Positions 18,150 through 26,943 of a stretch of 64,000 bases of DNA are shown one piece after another. The notes below the pieces were generated by a model. That model was not told where the DNA came from. It did no database searches and was given only the letters and a program-made list of their open reading frames with translations. Where the stretch lies: contig JASJBF010000002.1 of the NCBI GenBank assembly GCA_030066685.1, positions 161,847 to 225,846 of the forward strand, written 5' to 3'. This stretch comes from Kiloniellales bacterium (lineage in GTDB: Bacteria > Pseudomonadota > Alphaproteobacteria > Kiloniellales > JAKSBE01). Position 1 is the first letter of the stretch; every line of letters starts with the position of its first letter. The translations under genes were made by a program, and so were the position numbers.

Positions 18150-18266
18150 CTAGAGCACGATGATATGAGGTTGACGCAACCTCATATCTGAATCCCGCTC
18201 TAAACTGCTGAAGTAGAGCGGGATTCAGGTTTGAAGTCCAATCGACTTCAAATCATCCCGCTCTAG
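18150..18266. repeat. Compound palindromic intergenic element (REP/MITE-like)
   Basis: The element contains three nested inverted repeats: a 12-bp stem at 18162-18173/18177-18188 with an ACG loop, a 15-bp stem at 18188-18202/18214-18228, and a 9-bp stem at 18230-18238/18244-18252. The outer ends (CTAGAGCACGATGAT and ATCATCCCGCTCTAG, 15 nt each) are themselves complementary except for two bases. The motif AGAGCGGGAT recurs. It encodes nothing. The structure suggests a non-autonomous mobile repeat that could also end or stabilise the glcDEF mRNA. Confidence 0.75.
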
Positions 18267-18299
18267 CGGCAGATCGCATGAACACCGCGCGGAGGGACG

Positions 18300-19253
18300 A
18301 TGCCTGGCAAGGAGAACGGCGGAATCGAAACCCGAACGCCGGGCGCGCCGGCGCAGGCGGGGCTCCTCGGACGCCTCGAGGACGGCCTCTTCAAGCCGGT
18401 GGACGCCTCCTCCCTGGCGTTCTTCCGCATCGGCTTCGGCCTGATCATGCTGGTCGAGTGCTGGCGCTTCTGGGAGCACGGCTGGATCGCGCGCTACTAC
18501 ATCGATCCGGAATTCTACTTCAAGTACTATGGCTTCGAATGGGTCGCGCCTTGGCCCGGCGACGGCATGTATTGGCACTTCGTGCTGCTGGCCGTGCTCT
18601 CGGTGATGATCATGGTCGGGCTGTTCTACCGGGTCGCGATCGTCGTCTTCTTTTTCGCCTTCACCTACGTCTTCCTTCTGGATCAGGCGCGCTATCTGAA
18701 CCACTTCGTTCTGGTCAGCATGATCGCCTTCCTGATGATGCTGGTGCCGGCCAGCCGGATCTGGTCGCTCGACGCGCTGCTCGCCCGGCGCCGCCGGGCC
18801 GTCCCGACGGAGGTGCCGGCCTGGGCCGTATGGCTCTTCGTGATGCAGTTCGAGATCATGTACATCTTCGCCGGCATCGTGAAGGTCAACCCGGACTGGC
18901 TGCGCCTGGAGCCGCTGGCCATGTGGCTGGCCCGCCGGGCCGACGCGCCGCTGATCGGGCCCCTGTTCCTGGAGGACTGGGTGATCGCGGTCGGCGCCTA
19001 CGGGGTGATCCTGCTGCACATCGTGGGCGCCCCGCTGCTGCTGTTCCGGCGCACGCGACTGCCGGTCGCGGTGGTCTACTTCGCCTTCCACCTGGCCAAC
19101 CACTTTATATTCCGGATCGGCATCTTCCCCTGGGTGGCCATGCTCGGGACCCTGATGTTCTTCGATCCGGACTGGCCGCGCCGCCTGATCGAGCGGCTGC
19201 GGCAGGCGCTCGGGCGCCTCGTCTCCTCGGAGCGGAGGGTCGCCGATGTCTAG
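18300..19253 (+). CDS. HTTM / vitamin-K-dependent gamma-carboxylase-like membrane domain protein
   Basis: This 317-residue protein begins with KPVDASSLAFFRIGFGLIMLVECWRF, typical of the HTTM domain of vitamin-K-dependent gamma-carboxylases and their bacterial relatives. At least six hydrophobic segments follow, with the conserved MQFEIMYIFAGIVKVNPDWL and FHLANHFIFRIGIFPW. In the eukaryotic enzyme this membrane part carries the active site for Glu carboxylation and vitamin K epoxidation. Here it stops before the soluble C-terminal domain, which continues in another frame in the next gene with an 8-nt overlap (ATGTCTAG). The bacterial substrate is unknown. Confidence 0.8.
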   Translation: MPGKENGGIETRTPGAPAQAGLLGRLEDGLFKPVDASSLAFFRIGFGLIMLVECWRFWEHGWIARYYIDPEFYFKYYGFEWVAPWPGDGMYWHFVLLAVLSVMIMVGLFYRVAIVVFFFAFTYVFLLDQARYLNHFVLVSMIAFLMMLVPASRIWSLDALLARRRRAVPTEVPAWAVWLFVMQFEIMYIFAGIVKVNPDWLRLEPLAMWLARRADAPLIGPLFLEDWVIAVGAYGVILLHIVGAPLLLFRRTRLPVAVVYFAFHLANHFIFRIGIFPWVAMLGTLMFFDPDWPRRLIERLRQALGRLVSSERRVADV

Positions 19254-19791
19254 CCAGGCCATCGAACCCCAGGGGCCGAGCCGCTTCGCGCGCCGCGCCC
19301 TGCTCGCCTTCATCGGGCTCTGGCTGGCGGTGCAGATCCTGGTGCCCCTGCGCCACCTGCTCTATCCCGGCAGCCCGCACTGGAACGAGGAAGGCCACCG
19401 CTTCGCCTGGCAGATGAAGCTGCGCGACAAGAAGGCCGAGGCGTTCTTCACCGTCCTGGACCCGGCCAGCGGCGTGAAATGGACCGTCCATCCCGAGGAT
19501 TTCCTGCTGCCGCACCAGGCGCGGAAGATGCCGACACGCCCCGATATGATTCTACAGTTCGCCCACTACCTGGCGCAGGTCTGGGCCGAGGAGGAGGGCC
19601 TGAAGAACGTGGAGGTCCGCGCCCGGGTCTGCGCCTCCCTCAACGGCCGGCGGGCCGCGCTGCTGATCGATCCGGAGCGCGACCTGGTGCCGATCGAACG
19701 CGATCTTTGGCACGCCGACTGGATCCTGCCCTTGACGCAGCCCTTCGAGCGGCCGCCCGAGCGGACCAGGCGGCGCAACCTCGACTGCTGA
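19246..19791 (+). CDS. C-terminal part of the gamma-carboxylase-like protein, separate gene
   Basis: This 181-residue protein starts inside the stop region of the preceding gene. It has one hydrophobic helix (LLAFIGLWLAVQILVPLRH) and then LYPGSPHWNEEGHRFAWQMKLRDK, a block conserved in vitamin-K-dependent carboxylases, and a small soluble domain (FLLPHQARKMPTRPDMILQFAHYL). In most homologues both parts form one polypeptide. Here the frame changes at the overlap, so either two coupled genes make a two-chain enzyme or a frameshift or sequence error has split one gene. Confidence 0.75.
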   Translation: MSSQAIEPQGPSRFARRALLAFIGLWLAVQILVPLRHLLYPGSPHWNEEGHRFAWQMKLRDKKAEAFFTVLDPASGVKWTVHPEDFLLPHQARKMPTRPDMILQFAHYLAQVWAEEEGLKNVEVRARVCASLNGRRAALLIDPERDLVPIERDLWHADWILPLTQPFERPPERTRRRNLDC

Positions 19792-20035
19792 CCGCCGCCC
19801 GGACCGCGTCGATGTCTCTTCCCGGAGGCAAGCTATGGGCGAAGCGGGCGATGTTTCTTCCCGACAAAGCATAGGCCATAAGGCCTAAGCAATCTTCGGC
19901 GCCGCCTTCACCAATTGTCCATCACCTTGCGGCAAGCTGCTGGCTCTCGGCTGTGGCGGCACCGGGAGCCCGTTTCGTGCGGGTTCGGCCGCCTGCCTTC
20001 AGGCGGCGTGAGGGCCGCGCGCGGAGGACGGATAG

Positions 20036-20581
20036 ATGTTTCGTTTCAAGTGCGCCAGCTGCGGCGACTTCCACAGCGGAATTCCGGACATTGGCTGGTC
20101 CTATCCCGTCTTCTACCTGGACGTGCCCGAGGCCGAGCGCGAGGATCGCTGCGAGCTGACCAGCGACTCCTGCGTCATCGACGACACGTGGTTCTTCATC
20201 CGCGGCTGTCTCGAGATCCCCGTGATCGGGACCGAGGAGGTCTTCGCCTGGGGCACCTGGGTGTCCCTGAGCGAGGCGGACTACGAGCGCTTCGTCGAGC
20301 TCTACGACGTCGACCGCCGGGCCGAGGAAGGCTCCTTTCTGGGCTGGTTCTCTAGCAACATCGAGCTCTTTCCCAAGACCACCGAGCTGAAGGCCCGCGC
20401 CCACCTGCGCGACGGCGGCCTGCGGCCCTTCATCGAGCTGGAGCCGACCGACCATCCGCTCGCGGTGGAGCAGCGCGAAGGCATCACCTTGGATCGCCTG
20501 CGCGAGATCTACCGCTTCTTCAAGATCAGCGTCCTGCCCGAGGACGGCACCCAGGACTTGCTGCAGCCCCTGAGCGCCTGA
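20036..20581 (+). CDS. DUF2199 domain protein
   Basis: This 181-residue soluble protein begins MFRFKCASCGDFHSGIPDIGW, the N-terminal signature of DUF2199 with a CxxC pair that may bind metal. Conserved acidic and aromatic blocks follow (CVIDDTWFFIRGCLEIPVIG, then FAWGTWVSLSE). The function of the family is unknown. GGAGGACGG precedes the ATG. It stands alone between the carboxylase-like pair and a convergent DUF2817 gene. Confidence 0.85.
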   Translation: MFRFKCASCGDFHSGIPDIGWSYPVFYLDVPEAEREDRCELTSDSCVIDDTWFFIRGCLEIPVIGTEEVFAWGTWVSLSEADYERFVELYDVDRRAEEGSFLGWFSSNIELFPKTTELKARAHLRDGGLRPFIELEPTDHPLAVEQREGITLDRLREIYRFFKISVLPEDGTQDLLQPLSA

Positions 20582-20602
20582 CGGCCGCCCGGCCCTTCGC
20601 CG

Positions 20603-21688
20603 TCAGGATTCGGCCATGCCCCGGAGCGCCAGGCGCTGGGTCTCGACGGCGCGGTCCCAGATCATCTGCTTCCAGTCCTCGGCGTCCTGATAGAAGGCTT
20701 CGCGGATCTGCGCCTTGATGGCGCGGCCCTTGGGCGACTCGAGGTCGCCGTGGACATGCAGCCAGTTGTCGGCGCGCAGGGCGCGGCGGACCAGGGGCGT
20801 GGGCAGGGTGCCGTACTCCAGCGCGATGCCGGTGACAGCGACATCGGACAGCGCCCGCTCCATGCCCTGGAGGTTGACCCCGTTCAGCTCGCAGGCCGAG
20901 GACGTGCCGAGGCTGGGGCAGGTCATGTCGCCCTCGTACCACTGCTCGGCCCGCTTAAGGGCGCCGCTGTCCGGGCGATGGGCACAGATCCGCTCGCCGT
21001 AGCCCCGTGGCCCGAGGCCGGTGTGGTAGTCGATGATCGCGACCTGCTCGGCGGAGGCGGGCAGGCGGCCCAGGATCTCGAGCAGGGTCCGCCGCGACCA
21101 GGTGTCCTCCCGGCCGCCGTAGAAGATGCCCTCGGGATGGCTGTACTGGCCACCGGAGATCGCCATCTGCAGAGCGTGGCCGCCTTCCCGCTCGCCGTAG
21201 GCCGCCAGCTGCGCCTCGGTCTCGGCGATCACCGAGTCGTTCCACTCAGTCGGGCAGAGGATCTCGGCCAGGTCGCGGTAGCCCGGGTTGTCCGGATAGG
21301 GGGCCGCGTGGTCGACGAAGTTGCGGTTCAGATCGACGTTGTCCTCGGTGACCCGGCGGATCCAGGCGAAACCATGCGGGTTGATGGCGTGGATCTGCAG
21401 GGACGCGGTATCGGGCGGAAGCTCCTTGTAGAGACCGCTCTCCAACCAGCCGAGCTGCACACCGGAGCCGCAGAAGCCCTCGGCGCCGTGGGTGCCCGAA
21501 ACTGTCAGCAGAAGGTTGCGGGGCGCCTCCGGGCCCAGCCAGGCGGCGTCGGTGACGAGCGCCTCGTCGTTCGGGCCGCGGCCGGGGTTCTCGTGGTGCT
21601 CGACCCGGGCGCCGGCGGCCTGCGCGGCGTCGAGGAACCTTCGCCGCGCTTCCGTGTAGTCCGAAGAAAAGTACTGGCTGACAGACAT
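20603..21688 (-). CDS. DUF2817 zinc-carboxypeptidase-like protein
   Basis: This 361-residue protein matches DUF2817, a relative of M14 carboxypeptidases and succinylglutamate desuccinylases. THGAEGFCGSG supplies the zinc-binding H-x2-E, INPHGFAWIRRVTEDNVDLNRNF the substrate-binding Arg/Asn region, and IIDYHTGLGPRGYGE a second His. It probably hydrolyses an amide or peptide bond in the cytoplasm, as there is no signal peptide. ATG 21688 follows CGAGGAGCGG; the frame extends 25 residues upstream without conservation. The substrate is unknown. Confidence 0.82.
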   Translation of the reverse strand: MSVSQYFSSDYTEARRRFLDAAQAAGARVEHHENPGRGPNDEALVTDAAWLGPEAPRNLLLTVSGTHGAEGFCGSGVQLGWLESGLYKELPPDTASLQIHAINPHGFAWIRRVTEDNVDLNRNFVDHAAPYPDNPGYRDLAEILCPTEWNDSVIAETEAQLAAYGEREGGHALQMAISGGQYSHPEGIFYGGREDTWSRRTLLEILGRLPASAEQVAIIDYHTGLGPRGYGERICAHRPDSGALKRAEQWYEGDMTCPSLGTSSACELNGVNLQGMERALSDVAVTGIALEYGTLPTPLVRRALRADNWLHVHGDLESPKGRAIKAQIREAFYQDAEDWKQMIWDRAVETQRLALRGMAES

Positions 21689-21776
21689 CGCCGCTCCTCG
21701 ATCCTGCGCAACTGATTCGATGGGTCCCAAAAAGACCTGCGTTCGCTTCGGGATCTGCGCCATACTAGAATACGTG

Positions 21777-22325
21777 ATGGCGCGAACCGCAATCGTCTTG
21801 CTTCTGCTTCTGGGTCTGGCGACGCCGGCTGCGGCCGACCAGGACGACCCGCGCCTCGACCGGCTCTTCGAGCAGCTCTACCACGCCCCCGACCATCTTG
21901 CCGCGCAGGCCGTCGAGCACGCGATCTGGGAGATCTGGCTGACCTCCGAAGACGATGCCGTCAATGCCCTGATGAGCGAGGGGGTCGCCGCCATGCAGCG
22001 GCGCGACTTCGTGACCGCCCTGCGCAGCTTCGACAGCATGGTCGTGCTGGCGCCGGACTTTGCCGAGGGCTGGAACAAGCGGGCGACGGTCCACTACCTC
22101 ATCGGCGCTTACGAGAACTCGCTGGAGGACATCGTCCGGACCCTCAACCTGGAGCCGCGCCACTTCGGCGCGCTGTCCGGGCGCGGGTTGATCCTCCAGG
22201 ATTTGGGCCGCAGCGAGGAGGCCCTGGGCGCCTTCGAGGCCGCCCTGGATCTCAACCCGCAGCTGCCCGGCGCGCGGTTCAACGCCGAGGCGCTGCGCAA
22301 GCTTCTCAAGGACAGCGCGATCTGA
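21777..22325 (+). CDS. Secreted small TPR protein
   Basis: This 182-residue protein has a signal peptide (IVLLLLLGLATPAAA, cleaved near AAA-DQ) and then about three TPR units (GVAAMQRRDFVTALRSFDSMVVLAPDF; ATVHYLIGAYENSLEDIVRTLNLEPRHF; GLILQDLGRSEEALGAFEAALDLNPQLP). It is a periplasmic protein-interaction adaptor of unknown partner, with the size and layout common in alphaproteobacteria. ATG 21777 is preferred over the preceding GTG. It is divergent from the DUF2817 gene. Confidence 0.85.
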   Translation: MARTAIVLLLLLGLATPAAADQDDPRLDRLFEQLYHAPDHLAAQAVEHAIWEIWLTSEDDAVNALMSEGVAAMQRRDFVTALRSFDSMVVLAPDFAEGWNKRATVHYLIGAYENSLEDIVRTLNLEPRHFGALSGRGLILQDLGRSEEALGAFEAALDLNPQLPGARFNAEALRKLLKDSAI

Positions 22326-22424
22326 GCCACGCGCGGCCCCTGCATGACCGCCATGCGAAGTCGGCATGTGGCGTGCCGGGCGGCCTCGGCTAGATTGACG
22401 CTCCACAGGCGGGCCGGGGCGCGG

Positions 22425-23348
22425 ATGGCACGGCAGGACGAAAGGAAGCAGGCCGTCTCGGGGGTGCTCTTCGCACTTTCTGCCTTCGGCATCTGGGGAG
22501 TCAATCCGGTCTACTTCAAGGCCGTCGCCCATCTGCCGGAGCTGGAGGTGCTGGCCCATCGCGTGGTCTGGACCGTCGCGCTGCTGGCGGCCCTGGTCAC
22601 GGCCACCCGCGGCTGGGCGCCCATCGGACGGGCGCTCCGCGACCGCCGGACCCTCGGGCTGCTGGCGCTCAGCACGGCGTTAATCTCGGTCAACTGGTTC
22701 ATCTACATCTGGGCGGTCGTGGCGGAGCGGGTGCTGGAGACCAGCCTCGGCTATTTCATCAATCCGCTGATCAGCGTGCTGCTCGGGGTGCTGGTCCTGG
22801 GCGAGCGTCTCTCACGGCTCCAGGGCGCCGCCGTGGCGCTGGCCGCCCTGGGAGTCCTGAACCTCGGCGTCGCTACCTCAGGTCTGCCCTGGGTCGCCTT
22901 GTCCCTGGCGGTGACCTTCGGGTTCTACGGTTTGATCCGCAAGACGGTCGCCATCGGCTCGGCCGAGGGCCTGCTGGTCGAGACCGGTCTGATGCTGCCG
23001 CTCGCCTTGGTCTATCTGCTGGCGGTCGGCGGCAAGACCGGATTCTTCGGCAGCGGCAGCCCCGCCGACGTCCTGCTCCTGCTGGCGGCGGGCCTGGTCT
23101 CGGCAACGCCCCTGCTGTGCTTCACCAGCGCCGCCCGGCGGCTGCGCCTCTCCACCGTCGGCATGTTCCAGTACCTGGCGCCCAGTTGTCAGTTCCTGCT
23201 CGCCATCTTCGCCTTCGGCGAGACCTTCACCCGGGTGCATCTGGTCACCTTCCTGTGCATCTGGGCGGCCTTGGGCATCTTCACGCTGGACTCGCTGCGC
23301 CGTTCGCGGCGGGTACGCCCCGCCGCCGCCCCGGCCGGGGCCGAGTGA
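22425..23348 (+). CDS. rarD: EamA-family transporter RarD
   Basis: This 307-residue protein has ten predicted membrane helices in two EamA halves. The opening GVLFALSAFGIWGVNPVYFKAV and the later NWFIYIWAVVAERVLETSLGYFINPLISVLLGVLVLGERL are signature blocks of RarD. It is an inner-membrane drug/metabolite exporter of unclear substrate. ATG 22425 gives the usual length; an upstream frame from 22344 is basic and unconserved. It converges with pyruvate kinase (15 nt apart). Confidence 0.92.
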   Translation: MARQDERKQAVSGVLFALSAFGIWGVNPVYFKAVAHLPELEVLAHRVVWTVALLAALVTATRGWAPIGRALRDRRTLGLLALSTALISVNWFIYIWAVVAERVLETSLGYFINPLISVLLGVLVLGERLSRLQGAAVALAALGVLNLGVATSGLPWVALSLAVTFGFYGLIRKTVAIGSAEGLLVETGLMLPLALVYLLAVGGKTGFFGSGSPADVLLLLAAGLVSATPLLCFTSAARRLRLSTVGMFQYLAPSCQFLLAIFAFGETFTRVHLVTFLCIWAALGIFTLDSLRRSRRVRPAAAPAGAE

Positions 23349-23363
23349 GTCCGACGCTTCGGT

Positions 23364-24779
23364 TCAGTCCACCCAGGCGATACGCAAGACGTTGGTCGCC
23401 CCCGGGGTGCCGAAGGGCACGCCGGCGGTGATCACCAGGCGGTCGCCGCTGTCCGCCAGCTTCTCCTTCGCTGCCAGCCGGCAGGCCTTGCCGACCATCT
23501 CCTGGAAGTCGCGGACGTCAGCGGTGTGGACGCTGTGCGCGCCCCAGAGCAGGGCCAGCTGGCGGGCCGTCGCGAGCTTCGAGGTCAGGACCAGGATCGG
23601 CACCACCGGGCGTTCCCGGGCGGCACGCAGGGCGGTCGAGCCCGAGGTGGTGTAGCTGACGATGGCGGCGGCAGAGATGGTCTCGGCGACCTGGGCCGCG
23701 GCCGCCGAGATGGCGTCCGGCGCGGTCTTCTCCGGCTCCGGGTGCAGGGCCTGGATGATCGGCGCGTAGTGCCGGTCGCCCTCGGTCCTGGCGATGATCC
23801 GGTCCATCATCTGCACCGCTTCCACCGGGTAGTCGCCGGCGGCGGACTCGGCGGAGAGCATGACCGCGTCGGCGCCGTCGTAGACCGCGGTGGCCACGTC
23901 GGAGGCTTCGGCGCGGGTGGGCGCCGGGGCCGAGATCATGGATTCCAGCATCTGGGTGGCGACGATCACCGGTTTTCCAGCCAGGCGGCAGAGGCGGATG
24001 ATCTCCTTCTGGCGGCCGGGGACCTCCTCGGGGGCCAGTTCGACGCCGAGGTCGCCGCGGGCGACCATGAAGCCGTCGGCGCTCTCGACCAGCTCGCTCA
24101 GGTGGTTCAACGCCGCCGGCTTCTCAATCTTGGCCATGATCGCCGCCCGGCCGGCGATCAGGCGGCGCCCCTCGGCGATGTCCTCCGGCCGCTGCACGAA
24201 GGACATCGCGACCCAGTCGGCGCCCAGGTCGAGGCCGAACTGCAGGTCGCGGCGGTCCTTGTCGGTCAAGGGCGAGATGTTCATGACCACGCCCGGCAGG
24301 TTGACGCCCTTGTGGTCCTTGAGCGTCCCTCCGGTGACCACCTGGGTCTCGGCGAAGTCCCGGCCCAGCTTGGTCACCCGCAGCCGCAGCTTGCCGTCGT
24401 CGAGCAGGATCTCGGCGTCGGTCTCCAGGGCCTCGAAGATCTCCGGGTGGGGCAGGGACGCGCGCTCGGCGCTGCCGGGCGCCGGGTCCAAGTCGAGGCG
24501 GAAGTGCGCGCCGGGCGCAAGCGTTGCCTTGCCGCCCGCCAGCTCGCCGACCCGGAGCTTCGGCCCTTGCAGGTCCATGAGGATCCCGATCGGGTGGTCG
24601 AGCTCGCGCTCCAGCTTGCGGATGACGTCGACGCGGGACCGGTGGTCGTCGTGATTGCCGTGGCTGAAGTTCAGGCGGAAGACGTCGGCGCCGGCCTCGA
24701 CCAAGGCGCGGATGGTCTTGGCGTCCGAGGAGGAGGGCCCGAGGGTGGCCACGACCTTGGCTTTACGTATACGTCGCAT
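23364..24779 (-). CDS. pyk: Pyruvate kinase
   Basis: This 471-residue protein opens RKAKVVATLGPSSSDAKTIRALVEAGADVFRLNFSHG and contains the catalytic segment IMAKIEKPAAL, DGFMVARGDLGVELAPEEVP and PVIVATQMLESMI, followed by the C-terminal domain. It converts phosphoenolpyruvate and ADP to pyruvate and ATP. It lies 56 nt after the glycerate 2-kinase gene on the same strand, so the operon makes two enzymes of the path glycerate to 2-phosphoglycerate to PEP to pyruvate (enolase is elsewhere). Pairing of this kinase with glycerate kinase is known from tartrate/glyoxylate gene clusters. Confidence 0.96.
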   Translation of the reverse strand: MRRIRKAKVVATLGPSSSDAKTIRALVEAGADVFRLNFSHGNHDDHRSRVDVIRKLERELDHPIGILMDLQGPKLRVGELAGGKATLAPGAHFRLDLDPAPGSAERASLPHPEIFEALETDAEILLDDGKLRLRVTKLGRDFAETQVVTGGTLKDHKGVNLPGVVMNISPLTDKDRRDLQFGLDLGADWVAMSFVQRPEDIAEGRRLIAGRAAIMAKIEKPAALNHLSELVESADGFMVARGDLGVELAPEEVPGRQKEIIRLCRLAGKPVIVATQMLESMISAPAPTRAEASDVATAVYDGADAVMLSAESAAGDYPVEAVQMMDRIIARTEGDRHYAPIIQALHPEPEKTAPDAISAAAAQVAETISAAAIVSYTTSGSTALRAARERPVVPILVLTSKLATARQLALLWGAHSVHTADVRDFQEMVGKACRLAAKEKLADSGDRLVITAGVPFGTPGATNVLRIAWVD

Positions 24780-24835
24780 ACGGGAAGCTTAGCGCCCTTT
24801 TGTGAAGACCTGGGGACAATTCTGCGGGTTACCGC

Positions 24836-26107
24836 CTATTCGGGCAGCAGGAGGATGGCGCGGAAGTCGTTGACATTGGTCAGGGTCGCGCCGGTGACCA
24901 CCAGGTCGTGCAGCGCCTCGAAAAAGCCGTAGCTGTCGTGGCCGGCCAGGCAGGCCTCGGGGTCCAGGCCGAGGTCCCGCGCCCGGCCCAGGCTGTCCGG
25001 TCCGGTGATAGCGCCGGCGTTGTCCTCTGAGCCGTCAATGCCGTCGGTGTCGCAGGCGATGGCGTACAGCCGGGGGTCGCCCGCGGCGGCGAGGGTCAGG
25101 CCGAGCAGGTACTCGGCATTGCGGCCGCCCCGGCCCTTGCCGGTCATGGTCACCGTGGTCTCGCCGCCGGAGAGCAGGACCAAGGGCCGGTCGACGGGCA
25201 GCAGGGCCAAGGCCTCCTCGGCCTGCTGCCGGCCGAGGTCGCGAGCCTCGCCTTCCAGGTCGTCGCCAAGGATCCGGACGTCGGCCCCGGCCGCCCGGAC
25301 GGCCTCGGCGGCGGCCTCCAGGGCACCGACGGGCCGGGCGACCATGACCGCCTCGGCGCCGGCGAGCCGGGGATCGCCCGGCTTCGGGGTCTCGTCCTCG
25401 GCCGCCGCCAGGTGGCGTTGCACCGCGTCCGGCGGCGTGATGCCATAGCGCTCCAGGACCGCACGGGCCTCGGCGAAGCTGGTCGGGTCGGGCACCGTCG
25501 GGCCCGAGGCGATGGTCGCGGGGTCGTCGCCGGGCACGTCGGAGATCAGCAGCGTCAGCACCTTGGCCGGCGCCGCGGCGGCGGCCAGGCGGCCGCCCTT
25601 GATCGCCGAAAGGTGCTTGCGCAGGCAGTTCATCTCTGAGATCGTCGCCCCGCAGCGCAGCAGGGTGCGCGAGACTTCCTGCTTGTCTTCCAGGGTCACG
25701 CCCGCTGCCGGCAGGGACAGGAGCGCCGAGCCGCCGCCGGAGATCAGGCAGAGCACCAGGTCATCGGGGCCGGCATCCCGGGCCAACTCGAGGATGCGCT
25801 CCGCGGCTCGGCGGCCGGCCGGGTCGGGGACCGGGTGCGCGGCCTCGACGATCTCGATCCGGCGGCAGTCCGTGCCGTGGCCGTAGCGGGTCACGACCAG
25901 GCCGGATAGGTCGTCCAACCGTTCGGCCGGCCAGTTCGCCTCGACCGCGGCGGCCATGGCCGCGGAGGCCTTGCCGGCGCCGAGCACGAGGGTTCGGCCG
26001 CTGGGCGGTGGCGGCAGGTGCGGCGGTACGACCAGGGCCGGGTCGGCGGCGTCCAGCGCCGCTTGGAAGAGCCGGCGCAGAAAGGCGCGGGGCTCGGCGA
26101 CGGTCAT
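24836..26107 (-). CDS. gckA: Glycerate 2-kinase (GckA/TtuD type)
   Basis: This 423-residue protein has the two-domain DUF4147-MOFRL layout: VLGAGKASAAMAAAVE, LVVTRYGHGT, VLCLISGGGSALLSLPAAGVTLEDK and MNCLRKHLSAIKGG, then the MOFRL end with LLSGGETTVTMTGKGRGGRNAEYLL and ACDTDGIDGSEDNAGA. It phosphorylates D-glycerate (or hydroxypyruvate-derived glycerate) to 2-phosphoglycerate. Its start overlaps the stop of the GntR regulator gene by 4 nt (ATGA), so translation is coupled. Pyruvate kinase follows. Confidence 0.93.
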   Translation of the reverse strand: MTVAEPRAFLRRLFQAALDAADPALVVPPHLPPPPSGRTLVLGAGKASAAMAAAVEANWPAERLDDLSGLVVTRYGHGTDCRRIEIVEAAHPVPDPAGRRAAERILELARDAGPDDLVLCLISGGGSALLSLPAAGVTLEDKQEVSRTLLRCGATISEMNCLRKHLSAIKGGRLAAAAAPAKVLTLLISDVPGDDPATIASGPTVPDPTSFAEARAVLERYGITPPDAVQRHLAAAEDETPKPGDPRLAGAEAVMVARPVGALEAAAEAVRAAGADVRILGDDLEGEARDLGRQQAEEALALLPVDRPLVLLSGGETTVTMTGKGRGGRNAEYLLGLTLAAAGDPRLYAIACDTDGIDGSEDNAGAITGPDSLGRARDLGLDPEACLAGHDSYGFFEALHDLVVTGATLTNVNDFRAILLLPE

Positions 26108-26925
26108 GGCCGGCCGCCGGTCGCGGCGGCCGGGGCCGGCTCCGGTGGGGCGGCATAGGCGGCGATCACGGAGGAGAGGTGGTCCGTCATGGCCTTGGCC
26201 GCCGCCGCCTCGTCGCCGGCCTGGATCGCCTCCAGCACCGCCCGGTGCTGGGCCAGGAAGCGGCGGTCGTCCTCCGGCGTCGGGCAGAGCTCGAAACGAT
26301 GGAAGGCGCAGTTTTCGCTGAAGATGTCGCCCAGCACGCTCAGCAGATGAAGGTAGACCGGGCTGTGCGAGGCCCGCGCGATCGCCATGTGGAAGGCGAA
26401 ATCGTCCTCGGCCTTGTGCTTGGGCTCGCGCGCGGGATCGGCCATGACCGCGAAGAGCCGGGCGATCTCCTCGAGCTGTTCCGGCTCGGCCAGCCGGGCC
26501 GCCCGGCGCGCCGCCCAGGCCTCGAGCTGGGCTCTGAGCTCGGCCAGGTCCAGCAGGTTCCGAAGGTCGGCGCGGACCAGCCGGCCCAGGCCGCGGTCGA
26601 GATTCTCGGAGCTGGCGATGATCCGGGTGCTGCCGCCCTGGGTCGCGGAGACCAGGCCCTGGGCCTTGAGCTGCTGCAGGGCGGCCCGGACCGAGACCCG
26701 GCTGACGTTCATCATCTGCGCCAGCTGGCGTTCGCCCGGCAGGCGCTCTCCCGGGACCAGGCTGCCGCTGGCGATCATGCGCAGCAGCTCCTGGGCCACG
26801 CGGTCTGCGACCCGTTCGCGGGGGATTTCGTGGAACCGCGGATCCTGAGCGGCGGTGGGGTCCAACCCCTCCTCGCTGCCGCCCGAGGGCGCCTGCGGTC
26901 GCTGATTTGGTCGGTCGTCAGGCAT
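26104..26925 (-). CDS. FadR-subfamily GntR transcriptional regulator
   Basis: This 273-residue protein has an N-terminal winged helix (VADRVAQELLRMIASGSLVPGERLPGERQLAQMMNVSRVSVRAALQQLKAQGLV) and a C-terminal FCD ligand domain with the metal-binding pattern DDFAFHMAIARASHSPVYLHLL and HRAVLEAIQAGD. Such regulators respond to small carboxylates such as glycolate, lactate or glycerate. ATG 26925 follows GTGGAG, and the palindromic operator at 26944-26956 lies just before it, which argues against an upstream start at 26988. It heads the operon with glycerate kinase and pyruvate kinase, so it is probably autoregulated and may also act on glcDEF. Confidence 0.9.
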   Translation of the reverse strand: MPDDRPNQRPQAPSGGSEEGLDPTAAQDPRFHEIPRERVADRVAQELLRMIASGSLVPGERLPGERQLAQMMNVSRVSVRAALQQLKAQGLVSATQGGSTRIIASSENLDRGLGRLVRADLRNLLDLAELRAQLEAWAARRAARLAEPEQLEEIARLFAVMADPAREPKHKAEDDFAFHMAIARASHSPVYLHLLSVLGDIFSENCAFHRFELCPTPEDDRRFLAQHRAVLEAIQAGDEAAAAKAMTDHLSSVIAAYAAPPEPAPAAATGGRP

Positions 26926-26943
26926 CTCCACCCGGCTGGTCTT

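Noticed and set aside
19811..19890. A near direct repeat (GATGTCTCTTCCCG and GATGTTTCTTCCCG) and the palindrome TAGGCC-ATAA-GGCCTA between the carboxylase-like pair and DUF2199
   Set aside because: They are short and have no matching insertion structure. They may be remnants or regulatory, but I cannot support a call.
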